This document shows, one piece after another, positions 10,166 to 22,043 of a stretch of 64,000 nt of DNA. A program made the position numbers and the translations under genes. The notes under the pieces are model-generated. The model worked only from the letters and a program-made list of their open reading frames with translations. It was not told where the DNA came from and made no database searches. How positions within the stretch are numbered: the stretch's first letter is position 1; every line of letters starts with the position of its first letter. Source of the stretch: Hydractinia symbiolongicarpus (taxonomy: Eukaryota; Cnidaria; Hydrozoa; Anthoathecata; Hydractiniidae). The DNA is taken from assembly GCF_029227915.1 (NCBI RefSeq), contig NC_079875.1:30569501-30633500 (forward strand), in the 5' to 3' direction.

Positions 10166-11465
10166 TTTTTGCTGAAAGTGATTTTGGATCGTTTTATCTT
10201 TTGTTGATAAATGCCCTCTTCAAATAATTAAAGCATTGCCTTATACAGATACATTTGAAATCAGTTTGTAATAAAATTGCATTCTCGTTCCTTATTTTCC
10301 AAATGTTCTCTTTTTCAAATTAGCCGTTATCAAAACATCGCCCATTTACATTTTCAAAAAAATATTGTGCGAGAGAGTAAAGTTTTAAACCCCTAAACAC
10401 TGAAACATTGCTAAACTAATGAAAATTTGAACTACTTAGTTCATACCTTAGTTCATAATTTTTGAGACCTAAAATATATTAATTGATTCTGTGAAAAATT
10501 CTACGTTGAAAGATATTTCTCATCATGTTTTCCAGAGAAAAAGGGAAAATCAGTAAAATTTCAACCTCGCCTTGTTTTTATTCCTCATCAATTGTCAGCC
10601 TTATTGTTGTTCTTATAAAATTGTTCTTATAGGGGAAGTAAGTGTATGTAATTTAAGTTAGCTTTCGAAGTTAGAATAATAATCGTTCAGCACATTCTCA
10701 AAATATTGCTAATGGCGGAAGTCTTTAAGCCGTAATCTTTATTTCCGCATGATGAATGTTTTGTAGAATTTTCGCGTTATGTTTTAAGAATGCTATGATG
10801 AGAGAAAGGTTATCCTTAAGCGTACTTTTCTCGCAGTTTTACAATCTTTACTTCGCGTGACTTCCTCCGTTATAAAATTTCTATTTTTCTTTATAATTTA
10901 AAAACATATTCCCCAAGCGTAAGTTTTTAGTTTAATGACTTTTTGCGTTTATTATAACTGCCCAGTAATGAATTAATAATGGCATTGTATCTTGTTCATG
11001 TAGGGAATTCATTACACAGTTACTGATGTCCCATGACTTTTTAAGAAAAGAAATTAATTAACCAGAACGATTTTATTCCACGCCTAGTCGAGATAAGCCA
11101 TGTTGAGCAAGAGGAAAGAGTTTCTCACGATAAGAAAAAGTAACATGGTAAGTTGCGCTTTTACTGATTCATTATCTATTTTTTCGTTTACCTCATCCAA
11201 AGAACGGTGCATCTGTTTTTAATTTATTTATAGAATGACAAAAGAAACCTCAGAAGCAAGAAAAGAAATTATGTCACACTGAAGGATGGTAAGTCTAATT
11301 TTTACAATTCGAACAATCTTACTATTTTAGTAAGTTATAACTTGCGATCATTTTTTTAGTTTAGTTTACCAGCATTTTATGTAAAGGTGGAAAAAGCAAT
11401 TGTGGGAGCCCAGAATAGGTTGGAATCGACGATCTGGATTGCTGTATGTGATATTTTTTTACTTT
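10166..11465. other. Intergenic with possible mini-exons near 11.1-11.5 kb
   Basis: AT-rich, no recognised gene. The only structured signal is the set of splice-like junctions described at 11100-11515. Confidence 0.4.
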
Positions 11466-11515
11466 TTAACCCTATTCGGTCCGGGAGGGGGGGCGGATTC
11501 CGCCCCCCCTGATGG
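11100..11515 (+). CDS. Tentative three-exon small gene, unrecognised
   Basis: A possible exon chain with compatible phases. 11100-11147 starts at ATG and codes 16 residues, ending at a GTAAGT donor. 11234-11288 follows a TTTATAG acceptor and ends at another GTAAGT donor. A third exon opens at 11373 after TTTACCAG. The first two exons are Lys/Arg-rich. The third reads FYVKVEKAIVGAQNRLES and would end inside the left end of the piggyBac-like element, at a TGA near 11513. Both donors match the consensus well, which is the main support. No family was recognised and the whole model could be chance. Confidence 0.22.
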
Positions 11516-12495
11516 TTTTTTTTTAATAACTCCTGATTGCTTTGTTATATGGCTATGATACTTACTGAGTTTCAACATTTATCTAATAGACACCTGCATG
11601 CTAATTTTTTAGGTCCCATGCCTTTCAGAGGCTTTGATATTGGCCATTACTCGAAACTACCCCTAAAAATCTCTATGAAATCCTTATAATGGGGAAAATA
11701 TAATAACTCCTGTTAGGATTATCCTTAGAACTTGAAACTTGCAACACAACTTTGTTTCATCAAGAAGAATCATTTTGAATAATTTGAACACGAGACTAAT
11801 TCGATTTCCCGATTTTGTCGGATTTTACCCGAAAATCGGAAAAAAACGGATTTTCGGGCAATTTTTGGCAATTTTTCATCCGATTATTATTATTATTATT
11901 ATATTATTATTACTATTATTTACCCAGGATAGCCTCTTCAGTTCCTATTGGTACTGCTATCAACGAGGGTCCTGCGAAGGGAGTCCTAGCGCATTTAAAG
12001 CTCCCATTTGAGCTACGAAAGTCGTGGAAGCACAGCAATCGCTCAACTAGACAACCGCCTAAGATATCAATCCTATTCTCATGCTGAGCGCTAAGCAGAA
12101 AGGATAGATTCACACTTTTATAGTCTCTGGCATGACTCGGCCGGGGTTTGAACCCAAGACCTCCCGCACTGAAAGCGAACGCTCTACCACAAGGCTATCA
12201 GTCGGATCCATGTAAAAACCGGAAGATATGTTAAATAACTTTTATTTAGCTTTCAGAAACTTCAAACAGAATGTAAAAATTCGCTCTAGAACAGAAGTAT
12301 TTATATTTTAAGCAGATAGTGGCATTTTTAACAATTTCCAAGCTTTTGATGACGTCACAGAAAATGTGCTGACGCAAGCAAATTTTTATTGGCGCCATTT
12401 TGTGCCTTTTATGACGTACTTTAAGTGTGCCAAGTTTGATTCAATTTGAACAACCCCGGTCATAGTATGTTCGAAAAACCCCGGACCGAATAGGG
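11470..12495. mobile_element. piggyBac-like non-autonomous element (MITE), complete
   Basis: Flanked by TTAA on both sides (11466-11469, 12496-12499), the target duplicated by piggyBac transposases. The ends are inverted repeats: CCCTATTCGGTCCGGG at 11470-11485 and its exact complement at 12480-12495. Just inside the left end is a second palindromic stretch (GGGGGGCGGA..TCCGCCCCCC). At 1,026 bp there is no transposase frame, so it would need enzyme in trans. Part of its length is a nested SINE. Confidence 0.8.
11883..12205 (-). mobile_element. tRNA-derived SINE nested in the piggyBac-like element
   Basis: On the minus strand it begins CCGACTGATAGCCTTGTGG, with an A-box-like TAGCCTTGTGGTAGAGCG and a B box GGTTCAAACCC, giving the tRNA-like head. 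A body of about 230 bp follows and the element closes with GGCTATCCTGGGTAAATAA and a TAA-type microsatellite tail. Such heads, conserved bodies and tails are typical of tRNA-SINEs in cnidarians. Which superfamily it belongs to (a Meta-type SINE is possible) was not resolved. No clear target-site duplication is visible. Confidence 0.75.
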
Positions 12496-12499
12496 TTAA

Positions 12500-15400
12500 T
12501 ATATTACGTATTATGTCTTATAAAGCCGTGCGCACTGGCTACCCGCTAAACAGCAAACTGCAATACACTCGAACATATAATTACGCACGTATTTATTTTC
12601 CAGCAACAAACCTTTAGGACATATTTAAGTATTGCGCGCTCCTTGCAGGTTATGTAGAATAGAATCAGTATGTACCGTTTTGTATGGCCGTCAAACACTT
12701 AACCCCCTTTATTAAATGCCAACCTGCATTTCAACTCCAGAACAATTGTGTATATAGCTGGTCCTACAAAAATGAAAAAAATCCATAAGTATATTCGCTT
12801 ATTTATTTATGAAAAATAATATTCCGCGCACAAAAATTATAATTAACGAAAGTATTCCGCTTTTCTTAACGATATCGACACACTGGTAGAACTCCTCTAA
12901 TAATTTTTTTACTATTTTCAACCTTGCGGGGGCTTAAGTGTGTCTTAAAAATTTTCACTATATATCTTGTTTAACCGTTTTATCTACTTTGTTTGTTCTA
13001 TGTTTGTTCACAGTGCTTCTTTATCAAAGAATCACTGAACAATGGACACAAGCCAAGCTGTATTTATCTTAAAACAATTCTTCAAGCAATTGATTTCTGT
13101 TCAACGAATTTCTATCTTGCAGTGTCGTTTTATGAAATCTTTTGTTAGCAGGTATAATAATTGCTACTACTTGAAAAACAAAACTTACACATCAATCTTT
13201 ACTTATTTTAAAACAAGCCAGTTCGATTTTAATTCTTGGCTAATTTGTACTAAATCTGTTTTCAGGATTTAGGATTTATCAAAAACATTTTGTTGTTGGG
13301 TAAGGAAATGCGCTAAGAAAATAAAGAAATGCCACAACTCAAACGAAGCAGTATTTATTTTAAAAAAGCCAGTTAGATTTTGAACCAGTTTTCTGTTTTT
13401 GTATATTGTAAGTGCTTTTTTATGGAACTCGTTTTGTCACTGAGTGCACTATTAAAGCTGCAGTTAGGTAAAAATCTGAAACACAAATAAAGTAAAGTCG
13501 TGTCTTCATGTCCAAGTCATATTTCGTAAGGTTTCATAAAACGCAGAAAGATCCGCAACTTAACATATGCTTATCTTTTGAGAAAATATGTTCTTTCGTT
13601 TTCGTAACGTAACTGGTGAGATATGGCAGCAACATATTTCCGTCATAGCATAATTGCACATCCGTTTTGCAGCGGAATTGATCTGACGTGAAAACGATTG
13701 ATGTTAACATTTCAAAACCTTTTACCCAACTCAACATGTGAATGTGTGAAGTCGCCTGTTTCTGGAGCTGGAATCAGTAAAATATCAAATTCATGTTTTG
13801 TTGGCCTGCATGAAAAAGACCACGAACTTACTTTCGTCATTAATCATTGATTCCAGACAATATTCCTGTAGCGACTTGCGAGAGGACATGTACAATGCTT
13901 TCTTACAACGTGACTTGACTTTATACAAACTGACGTACTAGGCAATTCTATAAAAAGCATTTCTACTGCTATAACATGATATTAAACGTTACATCAGAAC
14001 ATAATCACTTACATTTTTTTTTGTCATTCCGTTGAAGAAATAATAGATAGCGTCGGGTCTATCAGATTCTATGGCACCCAATTGTTCAAAAGGACTTATT
14101 TAAAAAAATATTTATACAGATCTTCTCGCATTTCTATTGATTAATCTACGCGAAAGAAATGATAATTTTATTTTCTACTAAGGGACGGGTGCAATTTGTT
14201 GTTGGTTTGTAATTCTAAAAGTAATTTTCCCGGTGAAAAGAATTTTCCAGCTTGGTTTGACCCCAATCTAGTAGGGTCTAAAAATTTAGGCGAGCACATA
14301 ATTGTTGACTCCTATTGCTAAAAACAAAATCATTGCATTGCACATTTACATTTCAGACTAAATATCATGGAACGAATAAAAATAACAACGACTTAAATTA
14401 ATATTTTAAAACTGGATTAACCGGGTTAATACATCCGTTTTAAAAAGACATGTGTTCCGTTATCAAAAATACTATTAAACTTTCTCTGCAACCGCTTGTT
14501 TAAAACGTGTGATCCTATACATTTTTTGATCAGCGTTTCAACAATGGAATCGGGTAATTTTTGAAAAATATTAGGCACAGATATTTGAATCCAGGCCTTT
14601 TGCTTGTGTAACCGAGTTGTAGTTTTGTTTTACAAAAGAAAACTAGTATACAACATATACGAAGAAAGTTTTTGAAATGCAGTCCGCGCGTCTTGTGTTT
14701 GTTTTAAACACACAAAATTTTCTCCATATTAAACAGATTGGTTTTCCGTTCATGGATGTTTCACTTTTTTAAAGCATTTTAAGGTGAGAAGAAATTACCG
14801 TTTGTTTTTAAAATGTGAAAATGTGTTGTTTCTTATGAATAAAAAATATTTTTTTCTGTGTAACATATGTGCAATTCTTAATCTGTAAACTTTATTTATC
14901 TTGTATTTATTTAGATAAAAATATGAAACAAACGAAATATCGTGACATCAAAGATCCGATCATATGGTCAATAAGTGTATCTGCAAGTATAATATGTTAC
15001 GATTACAATTTTATATCAAGAATTATGGGTACCAGAAAGTAGATGTCAACCAGTAAGGAAATTCGTGCAAGCGTTACATTACCACAGAGTTCTTTAATTA
15101 ATGGCGCATTAAACAGCGACCAATCTGTTAAGCTGTTTTAGAGTCTTTACGTTACGTTTAAACCCTGATTAGATGGAAATGCTCTGTTGTTTGATGCACA
15201 CAAGCTTATCAAAAGCAAAGCGATTTCAAGTCCTGCTTGCCGAATGATAATTGTGCGAAATAATTCAGATTCAAGTCATTATTGCTTCGCTTATACCATA
15301 TCTGTCACGACGATATTTAAATAGTGTTTTGGTGTTAGATAAACAGTTCTCGGTTATTCTGATGACACTGAATCATTTTACCATGACAAATGGTTTGGTC

Positions 15401-18400
15401 ACGCTTTGTAATAAACATCAGCAAGTAACACAATTGTTCTCCACAAATTTAAATTAAGTGTCTCTCTGGGGCAAAAAAGTAAATGTGTTTCTTTTTTCGA
15501 AACGAAGTTACCAACTAAAAATTAGTATATTAATTCTTAATTAGGAACCTTGTTTTTCTACCAAGCTCTTCAAACTTATTTCGCAAAATTAATGAGCTAC
15601 GTCCATCCGTTCTTTTGACTGAAGTTAACAAACAGATTTTTTAAAAGACTTCTTGGTTTACAAAATTGGTAAATCTTGTTTGAGCATTAACTAACTAATT
15701 ATTATATGTTATAAGTTATTGTCGACGTGACATACAACTAGTAATTTATTACATATTAGGAAATATATTTTACAGATATGCTTTAATTTATTACATATTA
15801 GGAAATATATTTTACAGATATGCTTAAGTTTCAGAACAGCATCCGTGAAATGGAATTGACAATCTGATGGAGCGTCTTTTTGCACTAACAAGTGCAGCGA
15901 ACATAAAATAAACAACGCTTGACGCGCAAACTGCAATTCACAAACATGTAATGTAGGAAACAAGAAAAAATAAACAAATTTTAATTATATTTTTTTATCA
16001 TGCGTGTTGATTATTGTTTAAAAATGTGACCACTGTAAACAGCCTTCCTTTAATCGCAATACAATTATTTTCTCCACTCACCGTCAAATATAACAGGGTC
16101 TTGATTCAAGGCAACCTTTTAGAGTGTAAAAATATTACGCGACTGTCATAAAATAGCGAATTAAAGAAAAACTACTTCTACAAAATAATACATTGACAAT
16201 TCTTTAGGAGGTGCAAATAGTAGAGTGAGAACGCTGATCAAAATGATGTATAGAAACATGTACCTTTGACGAACGGTTAAGGAGATATAACAGTTAAAAC
16301 TTACCAAAATATTGACCAATTTAGACCAACCACAAAATTAAAACACAACATAGAAAGATTATAAATAGAAAATAACCATAATACTAGATTTTCAGGGAAA
16401 TCACTGCGCCCTACAAGAACATTCATCAAAACCTCATGTACACCCATTATAAACTCATTTACGTCAAGCACACAAAAACATTCGAACAACACGTTCTCGT
16501 CTACATCATTCTATAGAGTACGTAGATGTTGTAAACCCTGTAGATGTTATGTTTACATTTCCATTTTCGAGAATACGCTCGCAAATCTTCTTTTTTTAAA
16601 GTCTCGTTAAATTTATTGTGTGCATTCCATAAAAAAGACCTGTTCCAAAACTACTCGTTTTTAACCTTCGTATAGTAAGCAAGTTGGCATTTAATAAAGA
16701 ATAAGGCATGTTTTAACCTGAAAAAGCTCTGTCATGAGGGGTGGATTTATCCCTCGCAAATTTATGCAAATTTCACAACATAAGTGACAGTGAATTATAT
16801 AGTAAATTATAGCCAATATGCACACCTATTATCAATACAGGAGATTTTATTTCCATGTCATTTGGCCTCAAGTGATAAGTGCATATATAGGTGCATATTT
16901 ATCATAGCACATCCGTACTTCATTCTCAACAGAGAATGCTTCACCCTGATGAGACCTCTGATGATAAGTGCATACTGGCTTAGCCCCTTTAACATTACAT
17001 TAATGTAATTGACGGCGTGACGTTTAATTTGTCGATTTTCATTGCATTTGAGAATTGCATTTTTCGGCGAAATTCACCTTTGGACATTGGCAACCTGTTA
17101 AGTGTGGGAAAAACGCAATTATTTTAACATGTCGATGATAATAAATATATAAATTTATTATAAACGTGTTTATCATAATTGCTGGACCTCTACATCACGA
17201 GTCACCTGCTATTACTTGCTATCACAGTCACTTGTAGCATGCAGTGACATTTCACATCATCTGATACATTTAAAAAGGCACAATTGCAAATTAGCTACCA
17301 GAGAACTTAGTTCCTGGATGGCCTTGTTTCCGAGAAAATCTCACGGTCAAATTCTCATCAATTGAATTTTTTTAGCCCAACATTATAATTGTTTTTTAAA
17401 TGCTAGTTTTAAGCGTAGTGCCAACGCGATTTTGACCGCCGACTGTTATTAAAGTTGCTTAAAGCCTTCATATGACTTTTCACTTGTCGTAACAAACTAC
17501 ACTTATTCTAACTTTTTATTTGAAACAGTAATATCTCACCACACGTCACTCTACTCTACCCAAATTAACAACTTAATAATAAGAAAAATAATCAAAATAT
17601 TTTTGATATATTTGTTCGTGTATATTCTCTGGATTTGTGTTTGTTATATGACATAACGAAAGACGCCTTTTTAACTGCAGAATTAATTTGGCAAACTTAC
17701 GAGCAGATGAAATTCACTCATACTAAAAACATCGAGGAGATAAATTCATTTGTAAAAAGCAGAGGAGATGGAATTCAGTCTTCCAGCGAAAGCTTCCTTT
17801 GTCAATATCTCTTATTATTCCTCTGTGGCATGTTTCTACGCAGTTGCAGTATTGTTGTCAGAGTTTTTAGATTTACGCAATGTATGCAACGGGTAAACAA
17901 AATTGCAAGAATATTTTAGCTTGCAGTAATAATATACGAAGACTCGTTAAGTAATGTGAAAACAGGTACTTTTAAGAACAGATCACCGCATCGGAAACAC
18001 GTTCTTGGCAATACTGTGTGTTATTTTAATATCACCATTGATTCAGTACTGAAGCATTGTTCTGAAAATTTGAATACCAGAAAACGGTATGATGGCGCTC
18101 TCTGTTTTTTTCAGAAAAACAAACCAACTAGTGATTTTCGCAGATAAACTTTTTAATCGTTCGGTAATTTTAATGCTGAGATATTTTATGCACATGTTAA
18201 TTATACTCCTAAAACAATGCATTATTCCACTAGTAAATTCTATTCTTGGCTTGGAGCGACAAGGAAAATGACCTAATTAGCACGTTTAGCCGATATATGA
18301 TATATTATTGTCCGCAAGAAAAAGTAACAAAGTAAAATTAATTATTAAAGAATGTGTATATCTTATTAACCAAACCTTATATATTATTTTCTGACAGCAT

Positions 18401-18660
18401 ATTTCAGTGATATTAGTGGTCATGACCTTAACAAATGTCATAACAAGCTACAAACACGTGAAAAATAAACAAGAAAATTTAAAAACATTATTGAAAAGAA
18501 AAGTACAAAATTTAATTCAAGATAATCAAACTTACCAAGTTTTAAATTCATTTAAAACCCCCTGTTGACGAACAATAGCTATCAATTTTTAAGCATGATG
18601 TACCCTTTGTCAAAGCATGATAAAGCATGGATTTACTTGTAGTAATTTTTTGATAATAAT
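12500..18660. other. Long gene-poor stretch
   Basis: About 6 kb of AT-rich sequence in which every open frame is short, lacks a credible start or lacks recognisable motifs. The only local structure I note is the 42-bp duplication near 15.75 kb. Exons of a host gene with long introns could be hidden here, but nothing supports one. Confidence 0.45.
15742..15825. repeat. Tandem duplication, 42-bp unit, two copies
   Basis: TAATTTATTACATATTAGG and the following bases through ACAGATATGCTT occur twice, starting at 15742 and 15784, with no differences that I can see. Confidence 0.8.
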
Positions 18661-18663
18661 GAT

Positions 18664-18932
18664 TTATCTACATCCTTTCATGCTTTGTCCACAGACGAAT
18701 GCCACGGAACATTTAGTAACTTGGGTTGGGTCATAAACTGCGAAATGGTCGTTTTGTTTTAGCTCATGAAACATGCTTGGTAGGATTTTTTCTCGACTTC
18801 GCGATGGTGTTCGTATATTGATACGGATAAAATCTGTCACTGGCCCATGGGATATAGCGTCCAAGACAGACTGCTGCATTGCTAATACAGAGGCGTCTGG
18901 AGATATTTCCTTAAATCTAGGTAAATTTGATA
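18664..18932 (-). CDS. Unrecognised coding-like segment, possible terminal exon
   Basis: The minus strand holds an open frame from a possible acceptor (TTTACCTAG, just above 18932) to a TAA at 18664. It contains blocks such as SVLDAISHGPVTDFIRI, REKILPSMFHELKQNDHFAVY and TKCSVAFVCGQSMKGC. Composition is balanced and less AT-rich than the surroundings, suggesting coding use. I do not recognise the family. The internal ATG at 18879 would give 71 residues. It could be the last exon of a minus-strand gene whose upstream exons lie beyond the minisatellite, or a transposon relic. Confidence 0.3.
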
Positions 18933-19012
18933 TCCTTAAAAAAGCTCTGTTAACTAGAATTTACTGTAAACTTCCCGGTATAATGTGCAACTGTAAAATT
19001 ATATGCATTCCT

Positions 19013-19050
19013 GCCCTGCTGGTCTAACAGCTGTTACACTTTTAGGCTAG
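19013..19050 (+). repeat. Truncated tRNA-like module
   Basis: GCCCTGCTGGTCTAACAGC through TTACACTT matches the 5' half of the module at 7308, then jumps to the downstream flank AGGCTAGGAA. The anticodon and T arms are deleted. It lies directly against the 48-bp minisatellite. Confidence 0.5.
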
Positions 19051-19078
19051 GAAGAAATTACTTAACTATATAGCAAGA

Positions 19079-21350
19079 GTTAGTCTCAACAACAACTTTA
19101 TTAACTATATAGCTGAGAAAGGGAAGAGTTAGTCTCACAACAACTTTATTAACTATATAGCTGAGAAAGGGAAGAGTTAGTCTCACAACAACTTTATTAA
19201 CTATATAGCTGAGAAAGGGAAGAGTTAGTCTCACAACAACTTTATTAACTATATAGCTGAGAAAGGGAAGAGTTAGTCTCACAACAACTTTATTAACTAT
19301 ATAGCTGAGAAAGGGAAGAGTTAGTCTCACAACAACTTTATTAACTATATAGCTGAGAAAGGGAAGAGTTAGTCTCACAACAACTTTATTAACTATATAG
19401 CTGAGAAAGGGAAGAGTTAGTCTCACAACAACTTTATTAACTATATAGCTGAGAAAGGGAAGAGTTAGTCTCACAACAACTTTATTAACTATATAGCTGA
19501 GAAAGGGAAGAGTTAGTCTCACAACAACTTTATTAACTATATAGCTGAGAAAGGGAAGAGTTAGTCTCACAACAACTTTATTAACTATATAGCTGAGAAA
19601 GGGAAGAGTTAGTCTCACAACAACTTTATTAACTATATAGCTGAGAAAGGGAAGAGTTAGTCTCACAACAACTTTATTAACTATATAGCTGAGAAAGGGA
19701 AGAGTTAGTCTCACAACAACTTTATTAACTATATAGCTGAGAAAGGGAAGAGTTAGTCTCACAACAACTTTATTAACTATATAGCTGAGAAAGGGAAGAG
19801 TTAGTCTCACAACAACTTTATTAACTATATAGCTGAGAAAGGGAAGAGTTAGTCTCACAACAACTTTATTAACTATATAGCTGAGAAAGGGAAGAGTTAG
19901 TCTCACAACAACTTTATTAACTATATAGCTGAGAAAGGGAAGAGTTAGTCTCACAACAACTTTATTAACTATATAGCTGAGAAAGGGAAGAGTTAGTCTC
20001 ACAACAACTTTATTAACTATATAGCTGAGAAAGGGAAGAGTTAGTCTCACAACAACTTTATTAACTATATAGCTGAGAAAGGGAAGAGTTAGTCTCACAA
20101 CAACTTTATTAACTATATAGCTGAGAAAGGGAAGAGTTAGTCTCACAACAACTTTATTAACTATATAGCTGAGAAAGGGAAGAGTTAGTCTCACAACAAC
20201 TTTATTAACTATATAGCTGAGAAAGGGAAGAGTTAGTCTCACAACAACTTTATTAACTATATAGCTGAGAAAGGGAAGAGTTAGTCTCACAACAACTTTA
20301 TTAACTATATAGCTGAGAAAGGGAAGAGTTAGTCTCACAACAACTTTATTAACTATATAGCTGAGAAAGGGAAGAGTTAGTCTCACAACAACTTTATTAA
20401 CTATATAGCTGAGAAAGGGAAGAGTTAGTCTCACAACAACTTTATTAACTATATAGCTGAGAAAGGGAAGAGTTAGTCTCACAACAACTTTATTAACTAT
20501 ATAGCTGAGAAAGGGAAGAGTTAGTCTCACAACAACTTTATTAACTATATAGCTGAGAAAGGGAAGAGTTAGTCTCACAACAACTTTATTAACTATATAG
20601 CTGAGAAAGGGAAGAGTTAGTCTCACAACAACTTTATTAACTATATAGCTGAGAAAGGGAAGAGTTAGTCTCACAACAACTTTATTAACTATATAGCTGA
20701 GAAAGGGAAGAGTTAGTCTCACAACAACTTTATTAACTATATAGCTGAGAAAGGGAAGAGTTAGTCTCACAACAACTTTATTAACTATATAGCTGAGAAA
20801 GGGAAGAGTTAGTCTCACAACAACTTTATTAACTATATAGCTGAGAAAGGGAAGAGTTAGTCTCACAACAACTTTATTAACTATATAGCTGAGAAAGGGA
20901 AGAGTTAGTCTCACAACAACTTTATTAACTATATAGCTGAGAAAGGGAAGAGTTAGTCTCACAACAACTTTATTAACTATATAGCTGAGAAAGGGAAGAG
21001 TTAGTCTCACAACAACTTTATTAACTATATAGCTGAGAAAGGGAAGAGTTAGTCTCACAACAACTTTATTAACTATATAGCTGAGAAAGGGAAGAGTTAG
21101 TCTCACAACAACTTTATTAACTATATAGCTGAGAAAGGGAAGAGTTAGTCTCACAACAACTTTATTAACTATATAGCTGAGAAAGGGAAGAGTTAGTCTC
21201 ACAACAACTTTATTAACTATATAGCTGAGAAAGGGAAGAGTTAGTCTCACAACAACTTTATTAACTATATAGCTGAGAAAGGGAAGAGTTAGTCTCACAA
21301 CAACTTTATTAACTATATAGCTGAGAAAGGGAAGAGTTAGTCTCAACAAC
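19079..21350. repeat. 48-bp minisatellite, 47 units
   Basis: A unit running GTTAGTCTCACAACAACTTT and then ATTAACTATATAGCTGAGAA to AGGGAAGA repeats 47 times with essentially no variation; only the edges differ (TCTCAACAAC instead of TCTCACAAC). Because 48 is a multiple of three, one minus-strand frame stays open for 769 codons as a 16-residue repeat (RLTLPFLSYIVNKVVV). Other frames hit stops in every unit. The uniformity points to recent expansion or gene-conversion homogenisation. I treat the long frame as a by-product, not a gene. Confidence 0.95.
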
Positions 21351-21367
21351 CTACTGGTAGTTGCCAC

Positions 21368-22043
21368 AACGAAGTACGTTGTGTACTGTTACATTAGCAT
21401 CATGTGATAAGAATGATAATGCCTGCAATAAAGGCGCTTACTAATTTTGCAACATTGCCTGTGACCTATTTTAATAGCATTTGTTGTCCGTCGGAAATCT
21501 GACATAAAATAAAATTATTCAGTTATATTATATGAGGTTAAAATTTTTTAAAAACAAACGCGCTAGACTATGGGTGAATTTTTAGATTACATGGTCCACT
21601 CAATTTGATTCAACGCGAGGCCTTTGATTTTTTTAATCCACACGAACAGATGTAAGTGGATCGTTTCCCTTTTCTGGCATTCAAAATGGTAGAAATAAGG
21701 GTTTATCGTTAATCCTTTTTCTAGTAAAATGATATTTAAGAGAGCAAATTCTTCCACTTTTGACTATTGCTGCCGGTCATATGCCCACTTCTTACTTGTT
21801 TCAGAACGTACATAATATGTAGTCCGACACATTTGACTAATTTTTTATCTTAAATTGAAAAAAAAGTAAAGCATTAAAGATTTTTTTGTTAATAAAAAAG
21901 TACCTGCGGAAACATCCATTCGTAAGGACTTATAGTTATAAAAAGGGTTGGGAAACCAAATTGTTTTACAGCATGTAATAAAAACGAATGCTTCTTGTTG
22001 GATTCAGGTAAGAAATTCAAGCTTTGTCATTTGAAATTAATTT
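21368..22043. other. Intergenic, no gene recognised
   Basis: AT-rich spacer between the minisatellite and the LINE remnant; it may include the eroded 5' flank of the LINE. Nothing specific seen. Confidence 0.4.

Noticed and set aside
11739-12113. Frames over the SINE
   Set aside because: They derive from the SINE body and its microsatellite tail.
17635-18271. Overlapping frames of 60-94 residues on the plus strand
   Set aside because: No ATG for the longest, no recognisable motif, and AT-driven composition like the surroundings.
19058-21367. A 769-residue minus-strand protein made of 16-residue repeats
   Set aside because: It exists only because the 48-bp unit is a multiple of three and lacks stops in one frame; there is no non-repetitive domain, and the flanks add fewer than ten residues each.
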